Part shown: in pieces, positions 22,981 to 33,465 of the stretch
How positions within the stretch are numbered: position 1 is the first letter of the stretch
Layout of the letters: the number at the start of each line of letters is the position of its first letter
Assembly (NCBI GenBank): GCA_025175895.1
Contig: JAKLTH010000283.1
Span: forward strand, 1,178,001 to 1,242,000
Source of the DNA: Wurfbainia villosa
Lineage: Eukaryota > Streptophyta > Magnoliopsida > Zingiberales > Zingiberaceae
Direction of reading: 5' to 3'
DNA length: 64,000 nucleotides
Made by a program: the position numbers and the translations under genes
The notes under the pieces: model-generated
Databases searched by the model: none
Told to the model about the DNA's origin: nothing
What the model saw: the letters and a program-made list of their open reading frames with translations, nothing else

Positions 22981-23721
22981 CGATTTGAAATCATTGGATG
23001 GGATGTCTTAGTATAGTATTCATGATCAAACACTTTTAATCGGCTGAGTACAGATTTAGATCATTCTTCAATGTAATGGTTCAACTAAATCGACCTTCTT
23101 CTGTAGGTCTTTGTTAGGTCATATAACACTTGTAGGAGGTCGACTGCGTACTTGTGGGAGGTTAACTTCGAGAAGTCGGACAACACTTGCGAGAGGTCGG
23201 CTTCTTTCGCACATGTGGGAGGTTGACTGTGCACTTGTGGGAGGTTGAGCGACACTTGCTAGAGGTCGGCGTCTTCTGTGTGTGTGGGAGGTCGACTGCG
23301 CACTTGTGGGAGGTCGACTTTCTTCAAAGATTAGTCCTCCAAATGACGATGAGCAAATCAGACCTGAAGGACTTAAAAACCAATGAGAAGGGGGTCGAGG
23401 AGAATCTCAGCATGTCCTCTCTAACGCTTAAGCCAAAAGAGAATCGGAGAAATAAAGACGGTATAATTGAAAATTAGTAGAGTTAACGTTACCCCACCCA
23501 TTTTCCTTCTGTATGGAGAATTATAAACCTACCGCAAGAGGCAAAAGAAGTGGAGATATGTAGTATAAATATGGTAGTGGGAAGACGTGGGAGGTGGGAG
23601 GGTATGGAGAAATGGAGTCATAAGGGTATGGAAGGGGATATGTAAAGATAAAAGTACTTTTATTAATTGACTAAGTCAATCTCGTCACATAGATCCTTAA
23701 TTATCTCTTCCACATCACTGA
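22981..23721. mobile_element. Unclassified 740-bp insertion in RLP3
   Basis: It interrupts the LRR text ...caacctaacc / gaccaaactag.... The words CTAACC and CTGACC at the two borders may be a decayed 5-6 bp target duplication. It carries the minisatellite at 23127-23330. No TE protein is recognised. Confidence 0.4.
23127..23330. repeat. Degenerate minisatellite of about 65-70 bp units
   Basis: Three imperfect units start cacttgyragaggtcg and contain the sub-repeat cacttgtgggaggtygac. The open frame across it (23187-23477) has no domain similarity and is taken as a by-product of the repeat. Confidence 0.6.
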
Positions 23722-24199
23722 CCAAACTAGAGGTTTTACTCTTGTTTGATAACCCCTTCATTTCCATATCAATAGACCATACTTGGACCCTCGTTTTTCA
23801 ATTACTAATCATTGACCTTAGCTTCTTATAAGTTAGGTCCTAAATCAATTTCCTGCATAGCTTAGTTCATAAGTATTCATTATGTACCGCAAGAGTAGCA
23901 TGCAGCGGTAGGATATTCATACAATTTCTCAATCATCGTCAGTTCGATCACCAGTTATGGTGCACTGTAGATATTTTCTCTCTAGTGAAATAACAAATCT
24001 TAAAACGTTAAATTACTCGATCATTCATTATGAATACTTTCCGATTTAATTTAACAGTCAATAGAAAATTTTTGGATCGATCAATCTCAGATTTTAAAAA
24101 ATCATCCATTACGTACATTCTTTGTTTAAATGGTTTTGGAAGTCTTTTCTCATCGTTGCCTTTTTTTAGATCTCTCCTATGATAGAAATTAGTGGGACC

Positions 24200-24875
24200 C
24201 AGTGTTCTAAAAATCGGCGATTTTGTCCGATTAGGCGGCGCCTAGGTGGTGGACGCTCGTCCACCGCCCCGACATTCACAGAGGCGTCGCCGCATTCATC
24301 GGCGGCGTCGCCGGTTTAATCGGCGCCCAGAGCGATTAATTGACATTAATCGGGGCGATCGACCGATTAATCAGGAGTTCCAGCGCTCAACAGCAACCGA
24401 CACGCCCCTGACACGCCCATGCCACAGGCGACACGCCCATGCCAAATGAGGGCACAGGCGTGTCGCGCCGGGGAGAACTGTGCGACACGGCCGTGCCAAA
24501 TGAGGGCACAGGCATGTCGCGCCGGTGAGAAATGTGCGACACGCCCATGCTAAGGCGTGTCGCACATTTCCAATTCTTATTATTATTATTGTAATGGATT
24601 TTTAATATTTTTTGCAATTATGTTTTTAATTCTTATATTTTACAATTTTTATTGTTTACAATCTTAAACGTTTTTAATATTCTTGTTACTTGTTGAGTTG
24701 TTGTTAGTTGTTATTTGTTATATGTATGTGGAGGCTATAAAGTGAGTTTTGACTTTTGAGTGCCCCTAATATATTAATTTTTTTATATATTATTATATTT
24801 AAAATATTAAAAAAATCGACCGCTTAGGCGCTTAGTACAGTGACCGCTTACCGTCTAACGCTTTTTAGAACACTG
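24200..24875. mobile_element. hAT-like non-autonomous DNA transposon, 676 bp
   Basis: The ends CAGTGTTCTAAAAATCGGCG and (read inward from the right) CAGTGTTCTAAAAAGCGTT are inverted repeats. They are flanked by a perfect 8-bp duplication GTGGGACC (24192-24199, 24876-24883), diagnostic of the hAT superfamily. Removing it rejoins the RLP3 LRR text. The interior is GC-rich and includes two 54-bp tandem units from about 24430 built on cgacacgcccatgccaaatg. There is no transposase, so it depends on an autonomous partner elsewhere. Confidence 0.85.
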
Positions 24876-26399
24876 GTGGGACCTAAAGAGTTTGCCTAAA
24901 TTATATAATTATCTAAGTTTTGGTTCAAATCTAGTGGAAGATCCAATTTTTCATTTGTCACCCAACCTAAATTTACTAGATCTATCTGATAGCATTTTTA
25001 GGACAGCTACCACCAACCTTATTCACAACAAAATTAGAATTTCTATTCCTCTCACATAATCGTATTATTGGAAGCAAATCATCCAATATTTGCAATTGTC
25101 ATGCACTTCAGCACCTTAACTTATCAAACAACCAAATATTTGAAGAAATTCCGTGACCTTGAATATATATTTATTTGAGAAATAATTAACTCTTTGGAAA
25201 AAATTCCAAGTTCTCTTTGCAACTTAATGGCACTTGAGTTAATCCATTTGAATAATAATAATTTAAAAGGGCACATCTCATCTTCATTGCAAAATCCTAG
25301 TCTCTTATTATATTGATTTTCGGGGACAACAAATTTTCTAAAAATATATCTTTATGGATTGGACAAAATTGACACAAGTTTCGCATTCTTTTGGAAGATT
25401 TACAAATCATCAACCTTGCAAATTTAATAAATGGTCAAAGCCAATACCAAATTCTTTTGGAAATTAAATTTCAGCAAAATGATTTCGACAACGGCAAATC
25501 CAATTTCTCCTTTTATAGTAGCAATTGAAGGAGTAATCAAAAGCCCAATTTACAGTGGAAGTGAAAGCGTTATCTTTTCCTCTATTCTTCATCTTGTAAA
25601 AAGTATAGACCTTCACAAAGAATTAGAATATCTGATTAGACTCCATAATTTAAATTTATCAAAAAACTATTTCAAAAGCAAGATCTCATTTACTATCGGC
25701 AAAATGAGTTCATTTTGAATTTATCCTTCAATAATTTAACAGCCCTTATTCCTCAAGGTCTGTCACAACTAAATGCTTTAAACCATTTGAACTCGTCCCA
25801 TAACAACTTATCAAGAAACATTCCCTTTGAACATCAACTTTAAGCACTAGATTATGCATTTATTTATATTGATAATCTTTATCGATGTGGAGACTTAGCA
25901 AACAAGAGTTATTTTCACTGGAACAATATCATTGTGTCGAGTAAAGAGCAGACGATATTATCTCCAATGCTAATAAATTATCTTATTAGCACAATTGGAT
26001 ATTTTGTTAGATCGTGGAGTATATATGTCATCCTATTATTTAAGAAAAAAAATAGAAGTATTCTTACCTGACAATCAAGATAATATATAGGGAGCTATCA
26101 TATTAAAATAATTTTTATTAACTTGGCTAAAATTATATAAACTTGATCAAAATTATTTAAATTTAATTAAAATCATTTCAACTTGACTAAAATCGCTTCA
26201 AAATTGTTATAATTGTTATATCATAGCGACTATAATAGTATAACAAAGCTACAATTGCTATGATTTAACTACTACAATAGTCATAAATTGAACGATTTTG
26301 TTGGTTCCATTTTTCTCAAGTGATTTTGCACTAAAGAGTATTGCCCCCATTGACAGATACTCAAGTTATCATTGTGCATTCACCTTTCCACTTGATGAA

Positions 26400-27506
26400 A
26401 TTAAAGTTCCTCCACTTGAAAAATAATAATTTAAAAGGACATCTCTTTAAAAAAAATATAGAACCGTCACATTAGCGGTCTTCCATCGTTGCCCCTACGT
26501 ATGGAGAGGGTAAATCAGATGTCAGGTGGCTAGCGCAGAAATACGGAGTCATCGATAGCCTGGTCGTCACCTCCATGAATCGACCCCTTGCCCTTTCAAA
26601 TCTTAACATGACTGTGCTAGCCATCTGAATTTACCCTGGGGGCTTTAAAAGGGCATCTCTCTTGGTCACTACAAAATTGCACTCTACTATTGGTTGTTGA
26701 TTTTGATGACAATAAATTCTCAGAAAATATCCCTTTGTCGATTGGTCAAAGTTGACAACAATTGGGTATTCTTTGATTGTACTCAAATATGTTTTATGGC
26801 AATATTGATCTACAATTCTAACATTTAAGAGGCCTATAAATTATTGACCTTGTAAACAAAAAATTGTTAGGGCTAATACCGTATTCCTTTGGAAATTTTA
26901 ACACAGTGATTTCAATGTCAACGCAAGAAAATTAGCTCTTTGATCACAAATTAGAAGTATTCATGGGTGGATCCTTTTTCACAAGAGAAAACATTTCTTT
27001 AGTTACAGACAAAGACCAATTTACTTTTTCATATATTTTTTATGTCGTGAAGAGTATCGATCTTTTAAATAATAGTTTAATAGATGAGATTCTCGAAGAA
27101 TTATGAACTCTAGTTTTATTTTTTAATAATTTACAAAGGACTATTTCTGAAAATTAAATACGCTAGACAATTTGAACTTGTCTTATAACAATTTATTCAG
27201 AAATATTTCCTCCAAGAATCAACTCCAAACACTATTTATATTGGCAATCTTTATTTTCGTGGAAACTTAAAAAACAAAAATTGTTTTCACGAGAACAATA
27301 TCAATATGACAAGCAAAGAGCATAAAATAATGTCACAAATGTCATTAGTCTTCAGTAGTATATTTGAATATTTTGTTGGATTGTAAAGTGTGTTTATCTT
27401 TTTATTATTCGACCAATAAATGAAAATACTTTTACTTTAAAAAGGTTGATGAACTTTATGATATATGGCATTCAAGATGAGATTGGACAAAATAGCGAAT
27501 GATTAG
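26400..27506 (+). pseudogene. LRR receptor-like protein RLP4, 3' fragment
   Basis: Only the C-terminal third of an RLP is present: the last LRRs before the island, the island, post-island LRRs, LRRCT, transmembrane region and terminal TAG (27504-27506). It is followed by the array's conserved 3' flank (gatattttacaaatgaaacaatg). Trp codons are stops at 26753-26755 (TGA) and 27384-27386 (TAA), and other frame breaks occur. A SINE (26447-26643) interrupts the start. It lies directly behind RLP3 and probably arose by unequal exchange. Confidence 0.78.
26447..26643 (-). mobile_element. SINE, family B, 197 bp (inside RLP4)
   Basis: Flanked by a 17-bp direct repeat with one mismatch (TTTAAAAGGACATCTCT 26430-26446; TTTAAAAGGGCATCTCT 26644-26660). 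Read on the minus strand it has an A-box-like TGGCTAGCACAGT, then a B-box-like GGGTCGATTCA, and ends in a T-rich tail (atatttttttt), as in plant tRNA-derived SINEs. The two ends are also partly inverted copies of each other (gggtaaat.cagatg...tggctagc.cag). Confidence 0.75.
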
Positions 27507-28290
27507 GTTTTTAAGAAAAATTAATGGCAGTGGTTCTTATTAGAATTGTAAGCTTTTTCATTGTACGGTACTTTTAAGAACTGTATTCCTGGGATATTTT
27601 ACAAATGAAACAATGTTATGATTTTCATTTAATGAAAATTACGATAAGCCTCCTGTGCATTATGTGGTTGTCGAATCTTTAAAAGTAGATAAAAATGAGA
27701 CAGAAGATTAGCGGTGCAGGTATTAAATATTTCATTGTAGATGTGATAAGGTTTAGAATGGTATATCGAACATTGTGTCAAATTACTTACCATAGTAGAT
27801 ATATTGATTATTATTGCATTTTAATAAACTTTAACTTGATAAAATGTAAAAGTAGTATGGTTGTTAATAACCGCAAAAAGTAATTTTAAAAGTTTTAAAG
27901 ATTTATAAGAATCTTAAAATGAAAGGGACTTAATAGTGCAACTAGAGTGAAAAAATGCATACTTTTACATTTTAAAAAATGAATGTGGAATATAATTTAT
28001 TATATTCAAAACTATTATTATGGCAATTCTAAAATGTCAACTATAAATGTGAAAAATAAATGGGGAATATACAAACCTAAAATAAATAAATAAAAACAGT
28101 TGGTGCCTCCAGTGATAAAAGTCATCACAATTCAAAACATCCGATTCTCATTGAAAGCAGAATCAGAGAGCTCTAAATGTGAATAAGCGGTGCGCTTTCG
28201 AATTTACTCGGTGGACAAACCAAGGAGAAGCCGGGATACCTAGATTATAAAAAAAATTTATAAACTATTCGAGCTAAATCGACTGACAAT
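27507..28290. other. RLP4 3' flank and unassigned AT-rich DNA
   Basis: To about 27760 this matches the RLP1 3' flank. The remainder shows no supported feature. Confidence 0.4.
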
Positions 28291-28431
28291 TAACAAGAAT
28301 AAAATTGATTTGAATTCTAGTATCAATTAGATTCAAGAATTAATCCAAACTAATGCCTTCTATGGTTTAGATCATTAATTTAACACTCCAACCAGGAAGA
28401 GGAGGAAACAAAAAGATGACTGCATTTATCA

Positions 28432-30197
28432 TTAATCTTCACGATCACTGTTTTTGGCTTTAAAATCATCTACTGCCTCCCTAAATGTGGAGCGAACATG
28501 TTGACACATCAATGTCAGATTCTCCAATGCATCCTTCAGCACATCTTTTGCTGGATCACCTATTCTCCCAATCAAATTAGCATAGATTATCGCATGTTAC
28601 AATAGAGATTTGTAGAGAAAATAAGAAGAGTAGAAAGAAAGACATTCTCAGCACAAATGAAGAATCCATGATGCATGGTTCAATTTCACAGTCCGATCAA
28701 TTGGAAGAAAAATGCAGTATCACAACTTAAGATCAAGTGGTCTGAACACAAACGCCAACAACGAAATGTTCAATTTTAAACTGATAGCTTTCTGAATCAA
28801 ACGCTCTTTATTGTGTGATTAGTTTCGCCTTTTTTAAAAATATCTAATAATCTGATCCATCCATTATAGCAATTTTGTTTCATCTCTAGCACACTAACTT
28901 TTACATAATGCTCTCTAGCGGCCCAAAGCTATTATCCATAGAGTATCTACAAATCTTATAGGTTTTCTTAGCTTAGATATACAATACAATCAGAGAAACC
29001 TCTAAAAGCTACTCACCATTTGAACCCCTTGTTTCTGTATCTTCAATAATATCCCCTTGCTGGGCAATATATAACCTAATTTGAGTGATAGATGGACCGT
29101 ATGTACTGGTTAGACATCTTTTCAAGTGCATATTATCATTGTAAACAGGCAAGGAAGAAAGGAATATGCCTTTATATAGCAGATAAATTACTAACCAATG
29201 AAAAAATAAAAGCTACTGATGCAAAAAAGAATCATTCAAAAATTTGCAGTCAATTTACCATTGAGAGATTGTGTACTCTAGCAACAAGCTAGAAATTAAG
29301 TGAAAAGACCCTCAGCAGATAATCGCAAGGTTCATCCCAGAAAAAGAGAAAATTCAAGCAAAAATAATTCTCTTTGAGCAGAAAGGCAGTTTAAGGATAA
29401 ACTAGCAGTACCTGTAGTTTGAACTCTTATGTTAACCTTATTGTCCGAAGGATGTGGAATACTGTACCCACAAAATACCACCTTTGGACTGCAAAGACAG
29501 AATATGTGAGTGAAAAATTTGTCTTGTGACCACAATTAAAAGTAACTAGCTTAAATTGACAATTCATGTTGTCTTTGTCATCATAACTCTTCATTAGAAG
29601 AACAGGACAAGCATAAACTATTGAAGATTGCAATTTAGCTTGAAAGGCTAACACTCTGATTGAAAATATAGTTATGACTACAATTACAATATTAAGGCAG
29701 TAACAATTGGTTCTAAAAGATATGGATGCCATGTCATGTGACATTCCTATAAGACAATTAACATAGGATAGGCATTTAGCTCACATGCACCGTCAACATA
29801 TCATGACCATTGAGTTGTCTCAATACACAACCCATGCATTCAATTACTGAACTATCCATGTTTCCATAAAATATTTGAAAAACAAATTAATGAAAAAAAA
29901 GCAGGTTCATAGCGAAATTCTTCACTTAAACACATGGATAAACTAACTAGAAAAGGGGCCCATCACGATAAGCAGGTAGGTAAAAGAAACAAACAGAGTC
30001 ATGCATGGTTAAGATCAAACAGTATCAATCAATTAACCAAAATTGATAATCATTTACAATATATAAAAAAAGTTGTTTACTGTATGCGCAACTCACTCTT
30101 GATTTAGCGTGAATCTGAGTGAGTTTGCTAACGTATGGTCCTCATCAATCAAGGAGAATGTTGAGGCGCTCAAATCTGACAGAGAACCGTGCTCCAT
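28432..30197 (-). CDS. RPAC2: DNA-directed RNA polymerases I and III subunit RPAC2 (AC19), three exons
   Basis: Joined exons on the minus strand: 30197-30097 (ATG, 33 codons + 2 nt), 29488-29412 and 28559-28432 (stop TAA), giving 101 residues. All introns are GT-AG (donors gtgagt and gtactg; acceptors tttgcag and gaatag) and the frame is kept across both. The protein carries the RPB11/AC19 dimerisation fold: DEDHTLANSLRF near residue 19, FCGYSIPHPSDNKVNIRVQT at about 38-58, and MCQHVRSTF near the C-terminus. AC19 pairs with AC40 in the nuclear core of Pol I and Pol III. The family has about 100-140 residues, so the length is normal. It lies opposite in strand to the RLP array and is unrelated to it. 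Two broken copies of the last exon lie at 31150-31510 and 45055-45630. Confidence 0.9.
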
Positions 30198-30383
30198 AGC
30201 AAACAACTACGAACCAAACATAAAGAAAATAAGCCCCAATTCAAAGCAGCGAGAGGAGGTGGTGGAAAAAAGCAATTAGGGGTTTTATTAGGATTTAGGG
30301 CACTGTTATACACATTTTATTTGGACAAGTTAGACAAAATTGATTCATTAAGGAAGAAAGCGAACAGAAAACCGAGAGGAACG

Positions 30384-30392
30384 AAACCCTAA
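30384..30392 (+). promoter_or_regulatory. telo-box in the RPAC2 promoter
   Basis: AAACCCTAA lies 187 bp upstream of the RPAC2 ATG, and more accctaa-type words occur near 30500 and 30690. Telo-boxes are typical of plant promoters for ribosome-biogenesis and translation genes, which fits a Pol I/III subunit. The GC-rich stretch to about 30670 is probably promoter and 5' UTR. The open frame at 30396-30632 there (arginine/serine-rich) has no homologue I recognise. Confidence 0.55.
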
Positions 30393-30679
30393 AACTCACA
30401 GAACGTGGAAGTACATATCCGAAAAATCAAAGTATAACCAGATTTTGCTCGAATTGATCGGCAGCAAGCGAACACCGAAGAAAAAAAACAAAACCAAAGA
30501 CCCTAACGGAGGAAAACGCAAGATTGCAGACACTTGGGAGCGCCTTGGAGATAAACCTGACCTTGGCGAGGGAGAGCTAGAACGACGGCCTGAGCTTTGC
30601 GAGGAAGGACTCCGACGGCGGCCCGCGAACAAGCAGCTGCTTTTCGACGGAGAGAAGTTGCGGCGGTGCTAAGTTATCG

Positions 30680-31149
30680 GGAAATTGCCCTACCCTAAAA
30701 TACCCTTCGTTAAATCGGAAGCGGGGGAACCGGTCTGATCTGGCCGGTTCAGAAGATTAATTTATTAATTCACAGAATAGTTGATTAAGGATTAATCATT
30801 TAAAAATAAAATTAAAAAATAGCCTCCTCTGCCAACGCGGAATTACAAAGAAGAATCAAATCATCTGTACACATTTTATGCTGCATTGCAAAACACTGGT
30901 GATCACAAGAATATACAATTAAGCTAAAATTCCCCCTTCAAAATTTTACAATTCGATAACCTTCGACACGTAGAATCTATATCATTGAATTCATAACCTC
31001 CATTGCATTTTGATTCAGTCTCTTAACTAACATTAATATATATAGTTAAGGTAAAAATAGAAAAGTTAACAATATACAAATTTGGAATCTCAAAATAAAA
31101 AATTAAAAAATTAAAAAAAAACAAAAAACAAAAGTGCCTTGTATGTTAT
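30680..31149. other. Region upstream of RPAC2, nothing recognised
   Basis: AT-rich with A-runs. No supported gene or element. Confidence 0.35.
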
Positions 31150-31510
31150 AACTGTCATTATAAACCATTTGAGCTATTTTTACTAACAATTGATGCAAAT
31201 GCAAAAATAAAATTAATTTAAATTGTAATATGCATGTCATGTTTTAGATCATTAACTTACCACTACAAGTCTACAAATAAGAGGAAACAAACAGACGATT
31301 ATATTTATCATCAATCCTCATGATCATTATTTTTTATTTTAAAAACATCCATGCCTTTCTGAATGTGGAGCGAAACATCGATGTCCGATTCTCTAATCCA
31401 TTCTTGAACACATTTTTTATTGGATGAAAAATCAATGATGTATGGTTCTGTTCCACAGTCTTATCAAATTGGAAAGAACATATGTAGAATCATAACTTAA
31501 GATAACATGT
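31150..31510 (-). pseudogene. Broken copy of RPAC2 exon 3 and 3' flank
   Basis: The sequence from aaaccatttgagct to about 31510 is collinear with 28255-28740, covering 3' flank, the last exon and part of intron 2. Words such as tgaatgtggagcgaaacat and gattctctaatccattctt are diverged exon-3 text. The copy includes intron sequence, so it is a DNA-level duplicate and not a retrocopy. Confidence 0.7.
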
Positions 31511-31689
31511 TTAATTTGTCATTCTTGAACAGTTTCAACACTTCTGCACTATTATATTGCATCCCGTTCGTGCTTAAGTTGTTCAGCAAGGCATTCTGAA
31601 ACCATAATGCTTATTTGCTCGCTCATAGATACACCTTAACATGTTCATTTTGAACTAGTACTCGAGTCTCGAATGAATTAGGAGCATAA

Positions 31690-32280
31690 AATCCTAAAGG
31701 TGATAAGCTAGTTGTGCTTGTATCCATGTTACTTGGTGTTTCGGAGGCTGCTATTGTGGTTACAACTCTCTTAGGCCTGCATCGTGTGTTGGGTTATGCA
31801 TACAACAACGAGGAAGACATCGTAAGCTGTGTCTACGAGATGGTTCCCATGGTGTGCATAACACTAGTCACAGAACATACAAGGGATTCTCTCAGATCCT
31901 CTAATTGTTCAAGTATATACTATGAATCATCCCATATGTTTATACTTTTCTTGAGATATTGTATTGTAAATAAGCACCCAAACCATATCAGGGGTTCTAG
32001 AGGGAGTGCAGGCAGCATTTGGGTGCTTATGTGAACCTTGGAGCATTCTATTTGGTCGAGATTCTGGTCACTATTTTACTTGGTTTCGCATTGCATTTGA
32101 GAGGGAAAGGCCTTCGGATGGGCATTGTGTTTGAAACTCTTCGAACAATGTACTATATCGTATCGTACTCTAGAGGATGCTATTGTCTTATCATCATCTT
32201 GTTTTTGAGGCAGAATTAGCCAAAGAGCGAGTATTCGATGAAAGATTACCTTTGCAGAATGAGTTGAAATGAAGTAGCCG
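31690..32280 (+). pseudogene. MATE/DTX efflux transporter, C-terminal fragment
   Basis: The frames encode VSMLLGVSEAAIVVTTLLGL, LGYAYNNEEDIVSCVYEM and then, after a frame change, GAYVNLGAFYLVEI, followed by a charged end (AKERVFDERLPLQNE) typical of the MATE C-terminus. In intact plant MATE (DTX) proteins these lie in the last 5-6 of 12 helices. At least one frameshift and internal losses are present and there is no N-terminal half, so it is a gene fragment. Confidence 0.7.
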
Positions 32281-33029
32281 TCAGTTTCCCCGCATCGAAA
32301 TTTTTTACCTCTTCTCCTTTGGAAAGAAAAGGAAATTGTTTTTTTTTTAATATCTCATAAGATAAAAGCATAAAACTAATGTTTTGATTGAATATGAATT
32401 CTTGAGTGTTAGTCTGTGGCTCATTTTGGGAGGATTTTCAGTTTATCAAAAAGAGTTTATTTTGGTCTTTGATAAAAGGGGAATTAAATAGCTTCACAAA
32501 TACTAAAACAAACGTTAAAAAGAAAACAAAATCTTATATTAATATATTCATGATTGATTAATCACATGGAGAAAATATTTTTTAGAAATATAAATTGTTT
32601 CTTTCTCTTTTTTGTTAATTTGCACCGTAAGTCTTGCTTCTTGTCGGTTTTCTTTTCTTATCAATCCGCTTGCATTTGTCCCTTTGAAGATCCCTTTACT
32701 TTCTATGATTTCGCAAGATTATTAATTACCTTGGTCCTCATTTTAATGGTCTCTTTATGAATTTATTCATCATTTCTTTCATCTTTATATCCCTTAATCT
32801 GCAGGAACAGCAGGAAACATTAATTCATATATCACACATCCAAACTAATGCATTCCACACTTTACAGCATTAATTTAACAAAAAAAAAACTAGGGATGAT
32901 GAGGACTTCACTTACTAATGTTTATTCACGTTGGTTAAAAGGAATTAAATTAGATAATATTTATTCAATTATATTAATAAACATATGTTCTAAAACTTAA
33001 GGATTCATTGATTCATATATAAATAATAT
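32281..33029. other. AT-rich stretch, nothing recognised
   Basis: The open frame at 32554-32760 has only low-complexity hydrophobic text. No feature is supported. Confidence 0.35.
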
Positions 33030-33163
33030 GCTTGTACCAAAGCTAAGAGGGAATAACTAGTTTAAATGCTTATTAGAAACACAATTAATGTCAATTTCTA
33101 TGTTTCTAACCGAAACATGTTTGTTTAATTTCTTAACAAAACAAATGAGTCTTATATCCCTTT
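33030..33163. repeat. Duplicated segment shared with 18510-18645
   Basis: This copy of the array segment ends abruptly at gagtcttatat, where the nested insertion (33164 to about 37690) begins. The leader-module homology resumes at about 37690. Confidence 0.65.
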
Positions 33164-33465
33164 TTTCATGAATAAAATCTAACTCCATATCTCGAATCGC
33201 GCTATTATCGCTTAGAGAATAATTTAGTACCCATACAGACTCTATTCCCACATCTACTGGTAACACAGCCTCTGAACCGTACACCATACTAAAGGGAGTG
33301 GCTCCCGTGGCTCTCTTGGAAGTAGTTCGAAAAGACCATAAAATGCTAGGCAATTCTTCCACCCAGTACCTCCTGCATGCTCCAACTTGGTTTTTAATCC
33401 GTGCACCAATTCCCTATTAGTCACTTCAATTTGCCCGTTACTTTGGAGATACGCCACAGATGTGA
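33164..33465 (-). pseudogene. Ty3/gypsy integrase fragment
   Basis: The minus-strand frames 33457-33254 and 33362-33057 read TSVAYLQSNGQIEVTNRE, then ELPSILWSFRTTSKRATGAT, then PFSMVYGSEAVLPVDVG. This is the post-catalytic part of a Ty3/gypsy integrase. A frameshift separates the halves. Its upstream end is cut by the LINE at about 33465. Confidence 0.75.

Larger units (their letters stand above)
20442..26090 (+). pseudogene. LRR receptor-like protein RLP3, fragmented pseudogene
   Basis: Recognisable RLP blocks in order: N-terminus and LRRNT start (20442-20640), LRR pieces (21345-21480, 21785-22008, 22586-22980, 23722-24191) and a long C-terminal part (24884-26090) with LRRs, island, LRRCT and transmembrane segment. 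The initiator is kept, but codon 15 is TAG (20484-20486) where RLP2 has TGG. A TGA (25370-25372) replaces another Trp, a TAA replaces a Gln in the LRRCT region, and there are several frameshifts. The gaps hold an inverted SINE (21114), an unclassified insert (22010-22585), a minisatellite-bearing insert (22981-23721) and a hAT-like element (24200). An A/T-rich block (20640-21110) is unassigned. It is not functional. Confidence 0.85.

Noticed and set aside
29012..29055. Extra RPAC2 exon with splice-like borders (cccag/caagggg...aaatg/gtgagt)
   Set aside because: Including it puts a stop codon in frame after the VQTTG segment. Joining exon 2 directly to exon 3 gives the conserved text, so it is not part of the main transcript.
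32554..32760. 68-codon Phe/Leu-rich frame
   Set aside because: Low-complexity AT-rich DNA and no domain.
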